Part shown: positions 7,828 through 16,140 of the stretch, in pieces | Layout of the letters: every line of letters starts with the position of its first letter | Position numbering within the stretch: position 1 is the stretch's first letter | From: Bacillus renqingensis | Lineage (GTDB): Bacteria > Bacillota > Bacilli > Bacillales > Cytobacillaceae | Length of the DNA: 64,000 bases | Assembly (NCBI RefSeq): GCF_016464375.1 | Contig: NZ_JADDIU010000006.1 | Span: 62,001 to 126,000 of the forward strand | Reading direction: 5' to 3' | Notes under the pieces: generated by a model | Databases searched by the model: none | What the model was told of the DNA's origin: nothing | Seen by the model: only the letters and a program-made list of their open reading frames with translations | Made by a program: the position numbers and the translations under genes

Positions 7828-8898
7828 TCAAAAACATGATAGAGCATTAACTCCTGGATTTGGCTTTGCCAGTTCGAGAAAAAGACGACAAAGATGGTCA
7901 ATTTTCCTTGCCTCAATCTCCGGCTCGTCAAAGCTCATCGGCTTGGAGTTGACTTCGTAAATATAGTAGTTCCCCGTTTGGCTTACACCGGCATCAATCG
8001 AGAATTCGCCAAAATAGCCAAACCGTTCTGATAACCCTTTTCCAATTGGGGAGATGATGGATTGAATGAATTGATCATGTGCCTCAGATTGCAAGAGCTC
8101 ATACGGCAGGAGCTTTCCTCCCGATGGTATATGGGTGGTAACTTCTTGCTCCTGTGATTGGCGGATGCCTATTCCCGTTAATGTATAATCGCCCCCAGCA
8201 GCATGAGCAAGGATGCGAAAATCAAAACGAGATCCCTTATACTTTGCTGGGTGGATATCCTCCTGCGCCAAATATGTTTCTCCAAGCAGCAGCTGATGCC
8301 ATTCCTTCCAAAAATGATCGAATGTTTCATACCTTTCCTGTTCTTTCCTTCCTTCTACGTGAACGGCGAAAGAAGGGTCCTGTTTTAGGCGGAAAATTCC
8401 CTTTCCACGGGCCGAGTTGGCTGGTTTTAGGTAGATAGAGGAACGGTTTTTCAACAGCTTCAATAAGTCTTTCTTTTCCTTAATGAGAATCGTTTCAGGC
8501 AAAAATTGTTTGATAGTTGGGTGGGTTTTGAACGCTTTAAATAGCTCGTATTTATCAATAAAACAGGGATTAAAATAAGGTATCCCTTTTTTTGTCAGAT
8601 TGGAGAAAAAGCTCTGGATGTTTTCCTGCTGCTCAGCAGGTCGAAATGGGATTCGGTTGTAGACAACCTTGGGATAAGGGAAAGACTTGTTCATCCAGCC
8701 ATTTTTTTCAGGCGAAAAAAGAAAGCCATCAATAAAATCCTCGTGAATACCTTCAGGAGTAAAGACAAAGCTTATACCGCCCAATGAAATAAGCTTTTTT
8801 TGCAAGTTTCTAAATAGCTGGCCGTTACCGGCAATGGTTCCATTATTTTTCCTTATGGTTAAAATTCCAATTAGCGGTTTTGGCTGCTTTTCCTTCAT
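7828..8898 (-). CDS. YheC/YheD-family ATP-grasp protein, short copy 2
   Basis: A 356-residue member of the endospore coat-associated YheC/YheD family. The ATP-grasp fold is indicated by IYLKPANSARGKGIFRL near residue 155 and by the metal-binding C-terminal motif IYEVNSKPMSFDEPE near 318. It lacks the extra ~90-residue N-terminal domain of the long copies. Its start overlaps the stop of the upstream gene by 4 bases (ATGA), indicating translational coupling. It is last of four consecutive family genes. The B. subtilis proteins are linked to the spore coat; substrate and reaction are unknown. Confidence 0.88.
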   Translation of the reverse strand: MKEKQPKPLIGILTIRKNNGTIAGNGQLFRNLQKKLISLGGISFVFTPEGIHEDFIDGFLFSPEKNGWMNKSFPYPKVVYNRIPFRPAEQQENIQSFFSNLTKKGIPYFNPCFIDKYELFKAFKTHPTIKQFLPETILIKEKKDLLKLLKNRSSIYLKPANSARGKGIFRLKQDPSFAVHVEGRKEQERYETFDHFWKEWHQLLLGETYLAQEDIHPAKYKGSRFDFRILAHAAGGDYTLTGIGIRQSQEQEVTTHIPSGGKLLPYELLQSEAHDQFIQSIISPIGKGLSERFGYFGEFSIDAGVSQTGNYYIYEVNSKPMSFDEPEIEARKIDHLCRLFLELAKPNPGVNALSCF

Positions 8899-10259
8899 TT
8901 GTATAATTCCTCTGGGTGTAATAAGGATTTTTCCGTCAGAAAAACCGCAAAGGCCATCGATAATTTACGGGTTAATAAATCAAATGATTGTAATTCAGGG
9001 TGACTGAAGATAGACCTTCCCGGTTTAGAGTTTGCTTCAAAGAGCCAAACATGCCCCGTCTTGTCAATGCCTAAGTCAAAGCCAATCTCGCCGATGATCC
9101 CCTCCATATTCCGGTCTAATGCTTTGCTTAAAAGAAGGGCTGCCGCTGCTAGCTTATCTTTATATTCAGCGCATTTTTCCTGCGGGAAAATTTCTTCCAT
9201 TGTTTTGATGTCACCGCCGAGACGTTTATGGGTCGTCACACTGCCGAGTCCGGCAATTTTAGCGGCGATGGCGCTTACCTGCCAATTGCCGGCTTCATCC
9301 TTGTTTGTATGAACACGGAAATCAACGACACGCTGATCAACGCGGAGTAAGTGGATCCCCTGCTGAACAATCATATGATCAAGTGAACGCTCGGCAAATA
9401 CAAATTCAAACAATCGTTTCAAGCTGTGAAATTTCCTTAAACGGTTGACATCGCCAATTTCTTGATAGCGACAATAATATTCATTCGTTTGCTTATCAAC
9501 GATAATTTGGTGAATCCCTAACCCGAGGCTGCCGTTTTTCGGCTTAATATAGACGTGACCAAACTTAGCTAGCATCGTTTCAATAAGCGAAACAGAGGTA
9601 AATGGAAGCGTCTTGGGCAAATATCTTTCAACTGAAGGATCCTGTTTGAGCCTTTCAAAAACATCAAGCTTGTTAAAGAACCCAGGATTATACCAAGGAA
9701 TCAGATAATCCTTTTGCAGCCGTTCCTTTACCTTTCTTAGTTTCGGGCTGCTTTCAGATCGGCGGTTTGGCAGCCGGTCATAAATCACATGTGGAAATGG
9801 CACCTCAAAAAGCTGCCATTTATTCTGATGATAGAAATACCCATTTATACTGCCTTGGTCCCAATCGATATGCTGCTCCCCAAATACAAAGATGTGCGCA
9901 CCTACTGGTTTATTCACTGACAGAAGCTTAGAAAAAAAGGGTGTTCTTTCCCCGATCGGTTGTTCTCCGCTCTGAGTAAAGCCGGAAGTAAAAATGCCGA
10001 CAAGTGGTCCGATTGTGAGAATTTCATTTTCTAGAAAGATATGCAGTGGAATATGGAGGTTGGGATACTGCAGCGCCTTTTGAATTTCCCTGCTGATGAC
10101 AATCCGATCATTTCGGTCAGGATGAGGATAGAAATCAACTGCCAATGATTTCGATCCAAAGGAAATTCGTTTGATTTTTTTACCCTTTATGATCGACTTT
10201 GGGCAAAAAACGATCAGCTGGTCATTTTGAGCAACCTCAATGAGATAACGTTTTCTCAT
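8895..10259 (-). CDS. YheD-like ATP-grasp protein, long copy 2
   Basis: A 454-residue protein with an N-terminal ~90-residue domain, then the YheC/YheD ATP-grasp region: VYIKPKNGSLGLGIHQI near residue 240 and GEIGFDLGIDKTG...LFEANSKPGRS near 395-425. The start at 10259 (MRKRYLIEV) follows AAAGGAAGAG inside the end of the preceding gene, giving a 23-base overlap. It shares the domain layout of the gene at 11450-12823, so the two long genes are paralogues. The likely role is in spore coat assembly, by family association only. Confidence 0.87.
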   Translation of the reverse strand: MRKRYLIEVAQNDQLIVFCPKSIIKGKKIKRISFGSKSLAVDFYPHPDRNDRIVISREIQKALQYPNLHIPLHIFLENEILTIGPLVGIFTSGFTQSGEQPIGERTPFFSKLLSVNKPVGAHIFVFGEQHIDWDQGSINGYFYHQNKWQLFEVPFPHVIYDRLPNRRSESSPKLRKVKERLQKDYLIPWYNPGFFNKLDVFERLKQDPSVERYLPKTLPFTSVSLIETMLAKFGHVYIKPKNGSLGLGIHQIIVDKQTNEYYCRYQEIGDVNRLRKFHSLKRLFEFVFAERSLDHMIVQQGIHLLRVDQRVVDFRVHTNKDEAGNWQVSAIAAKIAGLGSVTTHKRLGGDIKTMEEIFPQEKCAEYKDKLAAAALLLSKALDRNMEGIIGEIGFDLGIDKTGHVWLFEANSKPGRSIFSHPELQSFDLLTRKLSMAFAVFLTEKSLLHPEELYK

Positions 10260-11337
10260 ACAAGCTCTTCCTTTCATGTTGCTTTGCCCCTAAAAGCTGT
10301 TTGGCATAAAGAAGGGGAGCACGAATCAGTGTTTCCTTTATTTCCGGTGTTGTTTGCAGCAGGACCTTCCTGCCCGGTTTTGAATTAAGATCGAGAATCC
10401 AGATGGAGCCGTTTTTATGGATTCCGATGTCAACCCCGAGTTCAAATAATGGAAGAAATTTATTTTCGAGTAATGCAGGCAATTTGCTAACAATAAAGTC
10501 TATTTCTGAGCGGATATGTTCGGCTGCTGCCGGTGAAAGAGAGGCCGCCCATTTATGAAAGGCTGTCGCTGTACCGCCCGCACTTAAGTTGGAAAGAATT
10601 CCACCGGTATTGCCAAAGCGGATTCCGCGGCCGCGTTCGACCCAATTTCCTTGTTCATCTTTTTGCAGCAATAGGCGAATGTCAAAGGGCCGCAGGTCGT
10701 GATTGTACAATTCAAGGTACGGCTGCAGGAGGTATTTTCTTGTAGTGATTAATGGTTTTAGCCAGCTAAGAAGCTTCACCTTATTGGGGAAAATTCGTGA
10801 AATAATCTGCTTTTGTTTTTCTGTTTTTACGTGAAAGGTGTGATTGTTCTTTTTCAGATAATAAATTCCATTCCCCCGCGCGCCATTAATCGGCTTTAGG
10901 ATTATTTTTTTCGTTTCTTCCAATTCTTTTAAGATGATGTCAGTGTCGGAAGCAGGAAGAGTAGGCGGCAAATAAGGAGAGAGGATGCTTTCTCTTAGTG
11001 CATAGTATAGTTCCAGTTTATTCGGCAATCCATAGCCTAGAAAGGTAATGTCGTTCCTGCTCTTAAGCCACGATACAATCGGCAGACACTGTTTTGAATG
11101 TTCATCATCCCCATAAAAACAGCGATCATAGAGGATAGCGGGGATGGGAAATTCATCTTCTACCCATTGATTTGTCAAAGCATTGAATTTCTTTCCATGT
11201 ACCTGCTGTGAATAAGGGTTTATTTGTGTCGGGATAAACCGGAAGCAATCGATTTCAAAGGCTTTTGCCGACTGGGCAATATCCGTAAGGTAAGCATCCT
11301 CGCTATCCGGGGTTAATGTCATCATTCCAAATGTCAT
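10237..11337 (-). CDS. yheC: YheC-like ATP-grasp protein, short copy 1
   Basis: A 366-residue endospore coat-associated family protein. ATP-grasp motifs are IILKPINGARGNGIYYLKKN near residue 145 and GVDIGIHKNGSIWILDLNSK near 305. The start is an ATG at 11337 preceded by GGAGG about 12 bases upstream; a TTG one codon earlier is equally possible. It overlaps the next gene by 23 bases, so the two are translationally coupled. It most resembles B. subtilis YheC by size and position next to a long YheD-type gene; assignment of yheC among two short paralogues is tentative. Confidence 0.85.
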   Translation of the reverse strand: MTFGMMTLTPDSEDAYLTDIAQSAKAFEIDCFRFIPTQINPYSQQVHGKKFNALTNQWVEDEFPIPAILYDRCFYGDDEHSKQCLPIVSWLKSRNDITFLGYGLPNKLELYYALRESILSPYLPPTLPASDTDIILKELEETKKIILKPINGARGNGIYYLKKNNHTFHVKTEKQKQIISRIFPNKVKLLSWLKPLITTRKYLLQPYLELYNHDLRPFDIRLLLQKDEQGNWVERGRGIRFGNTGGILSNLSAGGTATAFHKWAASLSPAAAEHIRSEIDFIVSKLPALLENKFLPLFELGVDIGIHKNGSIWILDLNSKPGRKVLLQTTPEIKETLIRAPLLYAKQLLGAKQHERKSLYEKTLSH

Positions 11338-11362
11338 CAATTTCTACAACCTCCGTTTTAAT

Positions 11363-11472
11363 ATTATCTAGCTCCACAAGGAAGGCTTCGGCGGCATTAG
11401 CATCCTCATGAAAAGGGTTAGCTTTTTCGAGGAGGCCATACGCCGCTGATCAGGGCGCTTGGGCATTTCTTA
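11363..11472 (-). repeat. Dispersed repeat, truncated copy overlapping the yheD stop
   Basis: It contains the motifs TAGCTCCACAAGGAAGGCTT, TAGCTTTTTCGAGGAGGCCA and CAGGGCGCTTGGGCATTTCT. The outer end reaches into the yheD frame, so the last residues (NAQAP) and the stop codon of yheD are encoded by the repeat. Confidence 0.8.
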
Positions 11473-12823
11473 CTGAATCAAAGACAAGCGTTGTGCAAAA
11501 TTGGGCGATGGCTTTGGCCGATGGTCTTATTTTTCCATTTTCTAACTTAAAGGATTTGGAAGGTTTAGAGTTTACTTCGATTAACCATGGCTTTCCTTCT
11601 ATATCCACCCCGATGTCGATGCCAAGTTCACCGATCATTCCTTTTGTTTGGGAACTAGTCACCGCGGCAATTTCTAACGCTAATTCTTTTATCTGTGCTA
11701 ATACCTTGTGTGCCTTCTTAGGATCCATGCACGTTCTCAATGCTTCTAATGGTCGCATTACTGTGCCCCCTCTTGCCAGATTGGAGACAAACTCCTGTTT
11801 GGCCCCGATTCTAGCAACAATGGACGTTATATTCCATTGAGCGGGATGCTTTTTATGACATAGTACTCGAAAATCCATGGTCCGGGAGTCGAATGTCATG
11901 AACGGAATCCCTTGCTGGATAATATAGATGCCATTTTGCACGATGGGTCTTAGATGCTCATAAGCTTCTTCAAGTGAAAAATATTCTTGTAATGGTTCAT
12001 GCTCGGCTGTGAATGAGGCATGGTAGCTGTTTGCTTCTGCCTTGCTTAATTTAATGATATTCCTGCCTTGACTGCCGTGAATCGGTTTGATAAAAACCAT
12101 GTCGTATTTTTGGGCAAGCTCATATAATTTTTCTTTTGAATAAATTTGTGTCACAGGGATAGCTGACTGGAGGCTGTCTTCGTTATGAATTTGTTGATAA
12201 ACTTCCCATTTTGAAAGAAAACGGTCATTAAATAACGGAATCATTAACAGTTCCAAGGTGCGCCTAAATTCCTTGAATGGTTTCTGTTGCTCAAGCCTTC
12301 GTGAATGGATACGATTGTAAATAACATCAGGTAAAGGAAGTTCCTCAGCAACCCATTTTTCCTTGTGAAAATAATAGCCTTTAGTTGCCAGGTTGTCATA
12401 AGAAAATACATAAAAAAAACCGCCATTTTCTGTAACTATTTGATGAAGCTCTTCACAAAACTGATGGATGGAACGAAAATCTGGTTCCTCACCCTCATCG
12501 AATTTGAAATTGGTTAGTAACCCAATCACTGGTCCAAGTTTCAATGTGTGTGTGTTAGACTGATAATTTGCCTGAAATGTGTATCTTTGAATGGGGAGCC
12601 GGAAACACTTTAAGATATTTTCCGGTAAAATGAGCTCGTTTTCTGCTAGATCAATGGATTGTATCGTCACGCTGGCAATTATTTTTCCAATTGAAATATA
12701 TAAATGTTGTTTATCGCCAATGTTTAATTGGTTCAGTAATGGTTCGGATATTTGGATCAGTCGGTCATGTTGATTTGCCGATTTTCTGGTGGAAACAGTA
12801 ATTGGGATTAAAGTAGTGGACAT
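11450..12823 (-). CDS. yheD: YheD-like ATP-grasp protein, long copy 1
   Basis: A 457-residue spore coat-associated protein, first of the four-gene run. An N-terminal ~95-residue domain ends in LKLGPVIGLLTNF, then come the ATP-grasp motifs VFIKPIHGSQGRNIIKL near residue 230 and GELGIDIGVDIEGKPWLIEV plus NSKP near 395-420. The start at 12823 is preferred because GAGGA lies 6 bases before it, whereas an ATG two codons upstream directly abuts GAGGA. The extreme C-terminus is supplied by a dispersed repeat. Length is close to that of B. subtilis YheD. Confidence 0.88.
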   Translation of the reverse strand: MSTTLIPITVSTRKSANQHDRLIQISEPLLNQLNIGDKQHLYISIGKIIASVTIQSIDLAENELILPENILKCFRLPIQRYTFQANYQSNTHTLKLGPVIGLLTNFKFDEGEEPDFRSIHQFCEELHQIVTENGGFFYVFSYDNLATKGYYFHKEKWVAEELPLPDVIYNRIHSRRLEQQKPFKEFRRTLELLMIPLFNDRFLSKWEVYQQIHNEDSLQSAIPVTQIYSKEKLYELAQKYDMVFIKPIHGSQGRNIIKLSKAEANSYHASFTAEHEPLQEYFSLEEAYEHLRPIVQNGIYIIQQGIPFMTFDSRTMDFRVLCHKKHPAQWNITSIVARIGAKQEFVSNLARGGTVMRPLEALRTCMDPKKAHKVLAQIKELALEIAAVTSSQTKGMIGELGIDIGVDIEGKPWLIEVNSKPSKSFKLENGKIRPSAKAIAQFCTTLVFDSVRNAQAP

Positions 12824-12974
12824 AAACATTCCTCATTTTCTAGCCTGTGGCCTATGGGCATTCGTATAGTAATGTATGTAACAGGACGATAGATGGTGAT
12901 TTGAACATTCTCGCTATTTCCTGAATAATTTGTTATAGTTGTGAAGATTTCTTAAATAAAAGGAGTGAACAATA

Positions 12975-13322
12975 GTGGCAGTTAATTTATATGATTCTGC
13001 TTATGCATTAGAAAAAGCAGTTCGAGAGAGCGATGAGTATTTACATTTAAAGAGAATGTATGATGAAGTAAATGCTGACCCGGCAGCGAAAAATATGTTT
13101 GATGAATTCCGGCAGATTCAACTGAACCTCCAGCAAAAACAAATGATGGGACAAAATATCTCAGAGCAGGAGGTACAGAACGCGCAGGCATCTGTCGTTA
13201 AGGTCCAGCAAAATGAAAAAATCTCCCACCTCATGGAGGCAGAGCAGCGGATGAGTACGATTATTAATGAAATCAATCAAGTTGTGATGAAACCATTGTC
13301 AGAGTTGTACGGAGGAATGTAG
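12975..13322 (+). CDS. yheA: YlbF/YmcA-family protein YheA
   Basis: A 115-residue, mostly helical cytoplasmic protein of the YheA (UPF0342) branch of the YlbF/YmcA family. It starts MAVNLYDSAYALEKAVRESD and continues through charged amphipathic helices to MKPLSELYGGM. An AAAAGGAGTG site precedes the start. It is divergent from the yheCD cluster, and the same neighbours occur in B. subtilis. Relatives YlbF and YmcA act with YaaT on RNase Y and development, but YheA itself has no settled function. Confidence 0.93.
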   Translation: MAVNLYDSAYALEKAVRESDEYLHLKRMYDEVNADPAAKNMFDEFRQIQLNLQQKQMMGQNISEQEVQNAQASVVKVQQNEKISHLMEAEQRMSTIINEINQVVMKPLSELYGGM

Positions 13323-13472
13323 CTTTTTGCCGCTTTCGCGACTTAAAAAAGTGGGGACCACTGCCCCATTTATAAGGGATAAATTTATCACAGTCTCCTT
13401 GTACTGTTCTATTAATGAGTGAAAAGTCATAAAAGTGATAGTAGAGGAATTTCACCAAGAACAGGGGGCAAC

Positions 13473-14345
13473 ATGATGATTTATCGCTTGCTTGCACTAA
13501 ATATTGATGGGACGCTTTTACAAACGAATGGGAAGCTCCATCGATCAACAAAGGAAGCTGTGGAATACGTTCAACAAAAAGGAATTTATGTAACACTGGT
13601 TACTTCAAGAAGTTTTCCATCGGCAAGAAAAGTCGCTAAGGCATTAAAAATAAAAGCGCCGCTCGTTACACATCAAGGGGCCTATATTGCCGGTTCAGAG
13701 GATAAACCCGTCTATGTTAAACGAATGAATGAGGGCATAACCTATGATATTGTCCGTTTCTTCGAGGCATTGCCATGTCAAATCCGCCTCGTTCATGAAG
13801 AATTCTCTTTGGCCAACAAATTCAAGATCCATAATGAGCTATTATCCAAAACGGTATTTACAACGGGAGACCCGATGTTCTATTCACAGCAATTTGTCAA
13901 TTCCTTGAGTGAGTATTTACATGACCAGCTGGTGACTCCCTCGAAAATCGAAATTTATTTTGAAGAAAAAAGTGACTTGCAGGATGCAAAACAAGCACTT
14001 GAAAAGATGTATACAGAAATTGAAGCAATTGAGCTTGACCCCTTGAGATTAGACATCGTTTCCACAGGTGTTTCCAAGCTCAACGGATTAACGTACCTTG
14101 GGAATCAACTAGGAATTAAATTAAAGGAAATGGTTTATATCGGCGATGGGCTTGATGATATTCCTTTAATTGAGGCTGCAGGGCTCGGTGTGTCAATGGG
14201 GAATGCCCCCTATCCCGTTAAGCGGGCATCGGATTGGGTCACAAGATCAGAAAATGAACAAGGTGTTGCTTATATGGTAAGGGAACATTTCAGAAAACAG
14301 CAGCCGATCGAGTTTTTACGGAAGATGAAAATTATAAGGCACTGA
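13473..14345 (+). CDS. yhaX: Cof-type HAD-superfamily phosphatase
   Basis: A 290-residue haloacid dehalogenase-type hydrolase. HAD motif I reads LALNIDGTLL near residue 6, where the family has DxDGT: the nucleophile position is Asn, so the first Asp is missing. Motif II is VTSRS near 38, and motif IV is YIGDGLDDIPLIEAAG near 222. The Cof cap domain lies between. AGGGGG precedes two adjacent ATGs (13473 and 13476); either may be used. It sits directly before hemZ, as yhaX does in B. subtilis. The missing nucleophilic Asp makes phosphatase activity doubtful. Confidence 0.85.
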   Translation: MMIYRLLALNIDGTLLQTNGKLHRSTKEAVEYVQQKGIYVTLVTSRSFPSARKVAKALKIKAPLVTHQGAYIAGSEDKPVYVKRMNEGITYDIVRFFEALPCQIRLVHEEFSLANKFKIHNELLSKTVFTTGDPMFYSQQFVNSLSEYLHDQLVTPSKIEIYFEEKSDLQDAKQALEKMYTEIEAIELDPLRLDIVSTGVSKLNGLTYLGNQLGIKLKEMVYIGDGLDDIPLIEAAGLGVSMGNAPYPVKRASDWVTRSENEQGVAYMVREHFRKQQPIEFLRKMKIIRH

Positions 14346-14348
14346 AGC

Positions 14349-14381
14349 TACCGCAGGCTAATCTGGCCTGTGGTATTTTTT
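14349..14381 (+). terminator. Terminator of yhaX
   Basis: A stem of TACCGCAGGC with GCCTGTGGTA (one G-T pair), followed by TTTTTT. Confidence 0.8.
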
Positions 14382-14447
14382 GTTCTATTGCACTTATTGT
14401 TATGATTCAGTACACTTAAGGAAGTTTAATTTGAAAAGGTGATTTTT

Positions 14448-15962
14448 TTGCGTATTTCCATCGGAGGTTTAGCGGATGAAAGATTCCATCGTCCGCTGCA
14501 GCTTATTGCTAATTTATTTTTTGAAGACTGTCAGATTGTTTTGTCTGTTGATGATGAAGCGGCTGATTTACGGATAAAGTTTGATCTGCAGGTAGCGGAG
14601 GAGGTTTCTGTAGCCGCGGAATTAATTGACCAAAAGGGTGCTGTCCATTTTTCGGATTATGGTAAGGAATTGCTTCCGTTCGAGTCAGAAAAAGAACGCT
14701 TCAAACAATTGAAGAATGCAGTTGCCCATGTTTATTTAACGGTTTTGCAGGATTATACCGATATCACGCAAAAATGGGGGATCCTGACCGGGGTTAGACC
14801 GACAAAACTGCTTCATAAGAAACTGCAGGAAGGAATTCCTGCCGAGGTTGCCCACCAACAATTAAAGGATGATTACCTGATTACGGATGAAAAAATTCAG
14901 CTGATGCAGCAGATTGTGGACCGTCAGTTAACGGTTGTCCCGGATCTCTATTCACTTGAGCGGGAAGTAAGCATTTATATCGGCATTCCTTTTTGCCCGA
15001 CAAAATGCGCTTACTGCACATTCCCGGCTTATGCTATTAACGGCCGGCAAGGATCTGTCGATTCTTTCTTAGGCGGCCTCCATTATGAAATGCGGAAAAT
15101 CGGTGAGTGGCTGAAGGAGAAGGGTGTTAGGATTACAACGGTCTATTATGGTGGAGGTACGCCGACAAGCATTACGGCGGAAGAGATGGACATGCTTTAT
15201 GAGGAAATGTATGCCTCGTTTCCGGATGTCGATAGTATCCGCGAAATCACGGTAGAGGCGGGCCGGCCAGACACGATCACCCGAGAGAAATTAGCGGTTA
15301 TGAAAAAGTGGAATATCGACCGGATTAGCATCAATCCGCAATCGTATACACAGGAAACGTTAAGAGCAATCGGCAGACATCATACTGTTGAGGAAACAAT
15401 TGATAAGTTTCATTTGGCCCGTTCCGCGGGAATGAACAATATAAATATGGATCTTATTATTGGACTGCCGGGGGAAGGTTTAGCCGAGTTTACACATTCA
15501 TTAGGGGAGACTGAAAAGCTGATGCCGGAATCCTTGACTGTTCACACCTTGTCGTTTAAGCGTGCTTCCGAGATGACGAAGAACAAGGATAGATACCGGG
15601 TGGCCGGCCGGACAGAAGTGGAAAAAATGATGAAGCTTGCCCAAGATTGGACAACTTCTAATGGATATGCCCCCTATTATTTATATCGCCAGAAAAATAT
15701 TCTTGGCAATCTGGAGAATGTGGGTTATTCACTTCCCAATCAAGAGAGTATTTATAACATTATGATTATGGAGGAGCAGCAAACGATTATCGGACTTGGC
15801 TGCGGGGCTTCAAGCAAATTTATTGATCCATTGAGCGGAAAGATTACCCATTTTTCTAATCCAAAGGATCCAAAGTCATACAACGAAAGTTTTGAAGCCT
15901 ATACCGAAGAAAAAATTAACATTTTGAATGAGCTCTTTTCGGAAAACGGATCTCCTGCTTAG
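14448..15962 (+). CDS. hemZ: Radical SAM coproporphyrinogen dehydrogenase-like HemZ
   Basis: A 504-residue radical SAM protein of the oxygen-independent coproporphyrinogen III oxidase family. The cluster motif CPTKCAYC places Cys at residues 183, 187 and 190. YYGGGTPTS near 230 is the next conserved loop, with ISINPQSYTQETL downstream. I prefer the TTG at 14448 (MRISIGGL) because AAGGTG lies 7 bases upstream; a GTG three codons earlier overlaps that site. A hairpin terminator follows immediately. The precise physiological role of HemZ in Gram-positive haem synthesis is less certain than that of HemE, HemH and HemY. Confidence 0.93.
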   Translation: MRISIGGLADERFHRPLQLIANLFFEDCQIVLSVDDEAADLRIKFDLQVAEEVSVAAELIDQKGAVHFSDYGKELLPFESEKERFKQLKNAVAHVYLTVLQDYTDITQKWGILTGVRPTKLLHKKLQEGIPAEVAHQQLKDDYLITDEKIQLMQQIVDRQLTVVPDLYSLEREVSIYIGIPFCPTKCAYCTFPAYAINGRQGSVDSFLGGLHYEMRKIGEWLKEKGVRITTVYYGGGTPTSITAEEMDMLYEEMYASFPDVDSIREITVEAGRPDTITREKLAVMKKWNIDRISINPQSYTQETLRAIGRHHTVEETIDKFHLARSAGMNNINMDLIIGLPGEGLAEFTHSLGETEKLMPESLTVHTLSFKRASEMTKNKDRYRVAGRTEVEKMMKLAQDWTTSNGYAPYYLYRQKNILGNLENVGYSLPNQESIYNIMIMEEQQTIIGLGCGASSKFIDPLSGKITHFSNPKDPKSYNESFEAYTEEKINILNELFSENGSPA

Positions 15963-15982
15963 ATTTAGGCAGGAGTTTTTTT
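15952..15982 (+). terminator. Terminator of hemZ
   Basis: CTCCTGC with GCAGGAG, 10-base loop holding the stop codon, then seven T. Confidence 0.9.
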
Positions 15983-16033
15983 GTTATGGGTGGATAGGGT
16001 ACGGTATGGAATAAACGTTTAAATAAATTTATG

Positions 16034-16062
16034 TTCTTAATAAAGGAATACTCTGGTACAAT
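16034..16062 (+). promoter_or_regulatory. Predicted sigma-A promoter of the acyl-CoA synthetase gene
   Basis: TTCTTA, a 17-base spacer and TACAAT. Confidence 0.5.
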
Positions 16063-16103
16063 GTCGAATATTTTAGAGGACTGGGCTCATAGAATACTAT
16101 GAA

Positions 16104-16118
16104 TCTAAAGCGCTTTCA
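16104..16118 (+). promoter_or_regulatory. cre-like CcpA site in the acyl-CoA synthetase leader
   Basis: TCTAAAGCGCTTTCA matches the CcpA consensus at 13 of 15 positions, missing only the initial TG. It lies about 40 bases after the predicted transcription start, where a bound repressor could act as a roadblock. Confidence 0.45.
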
Positions 16119-16140
16119 TTAAAGGAGTGATTAATAAACA

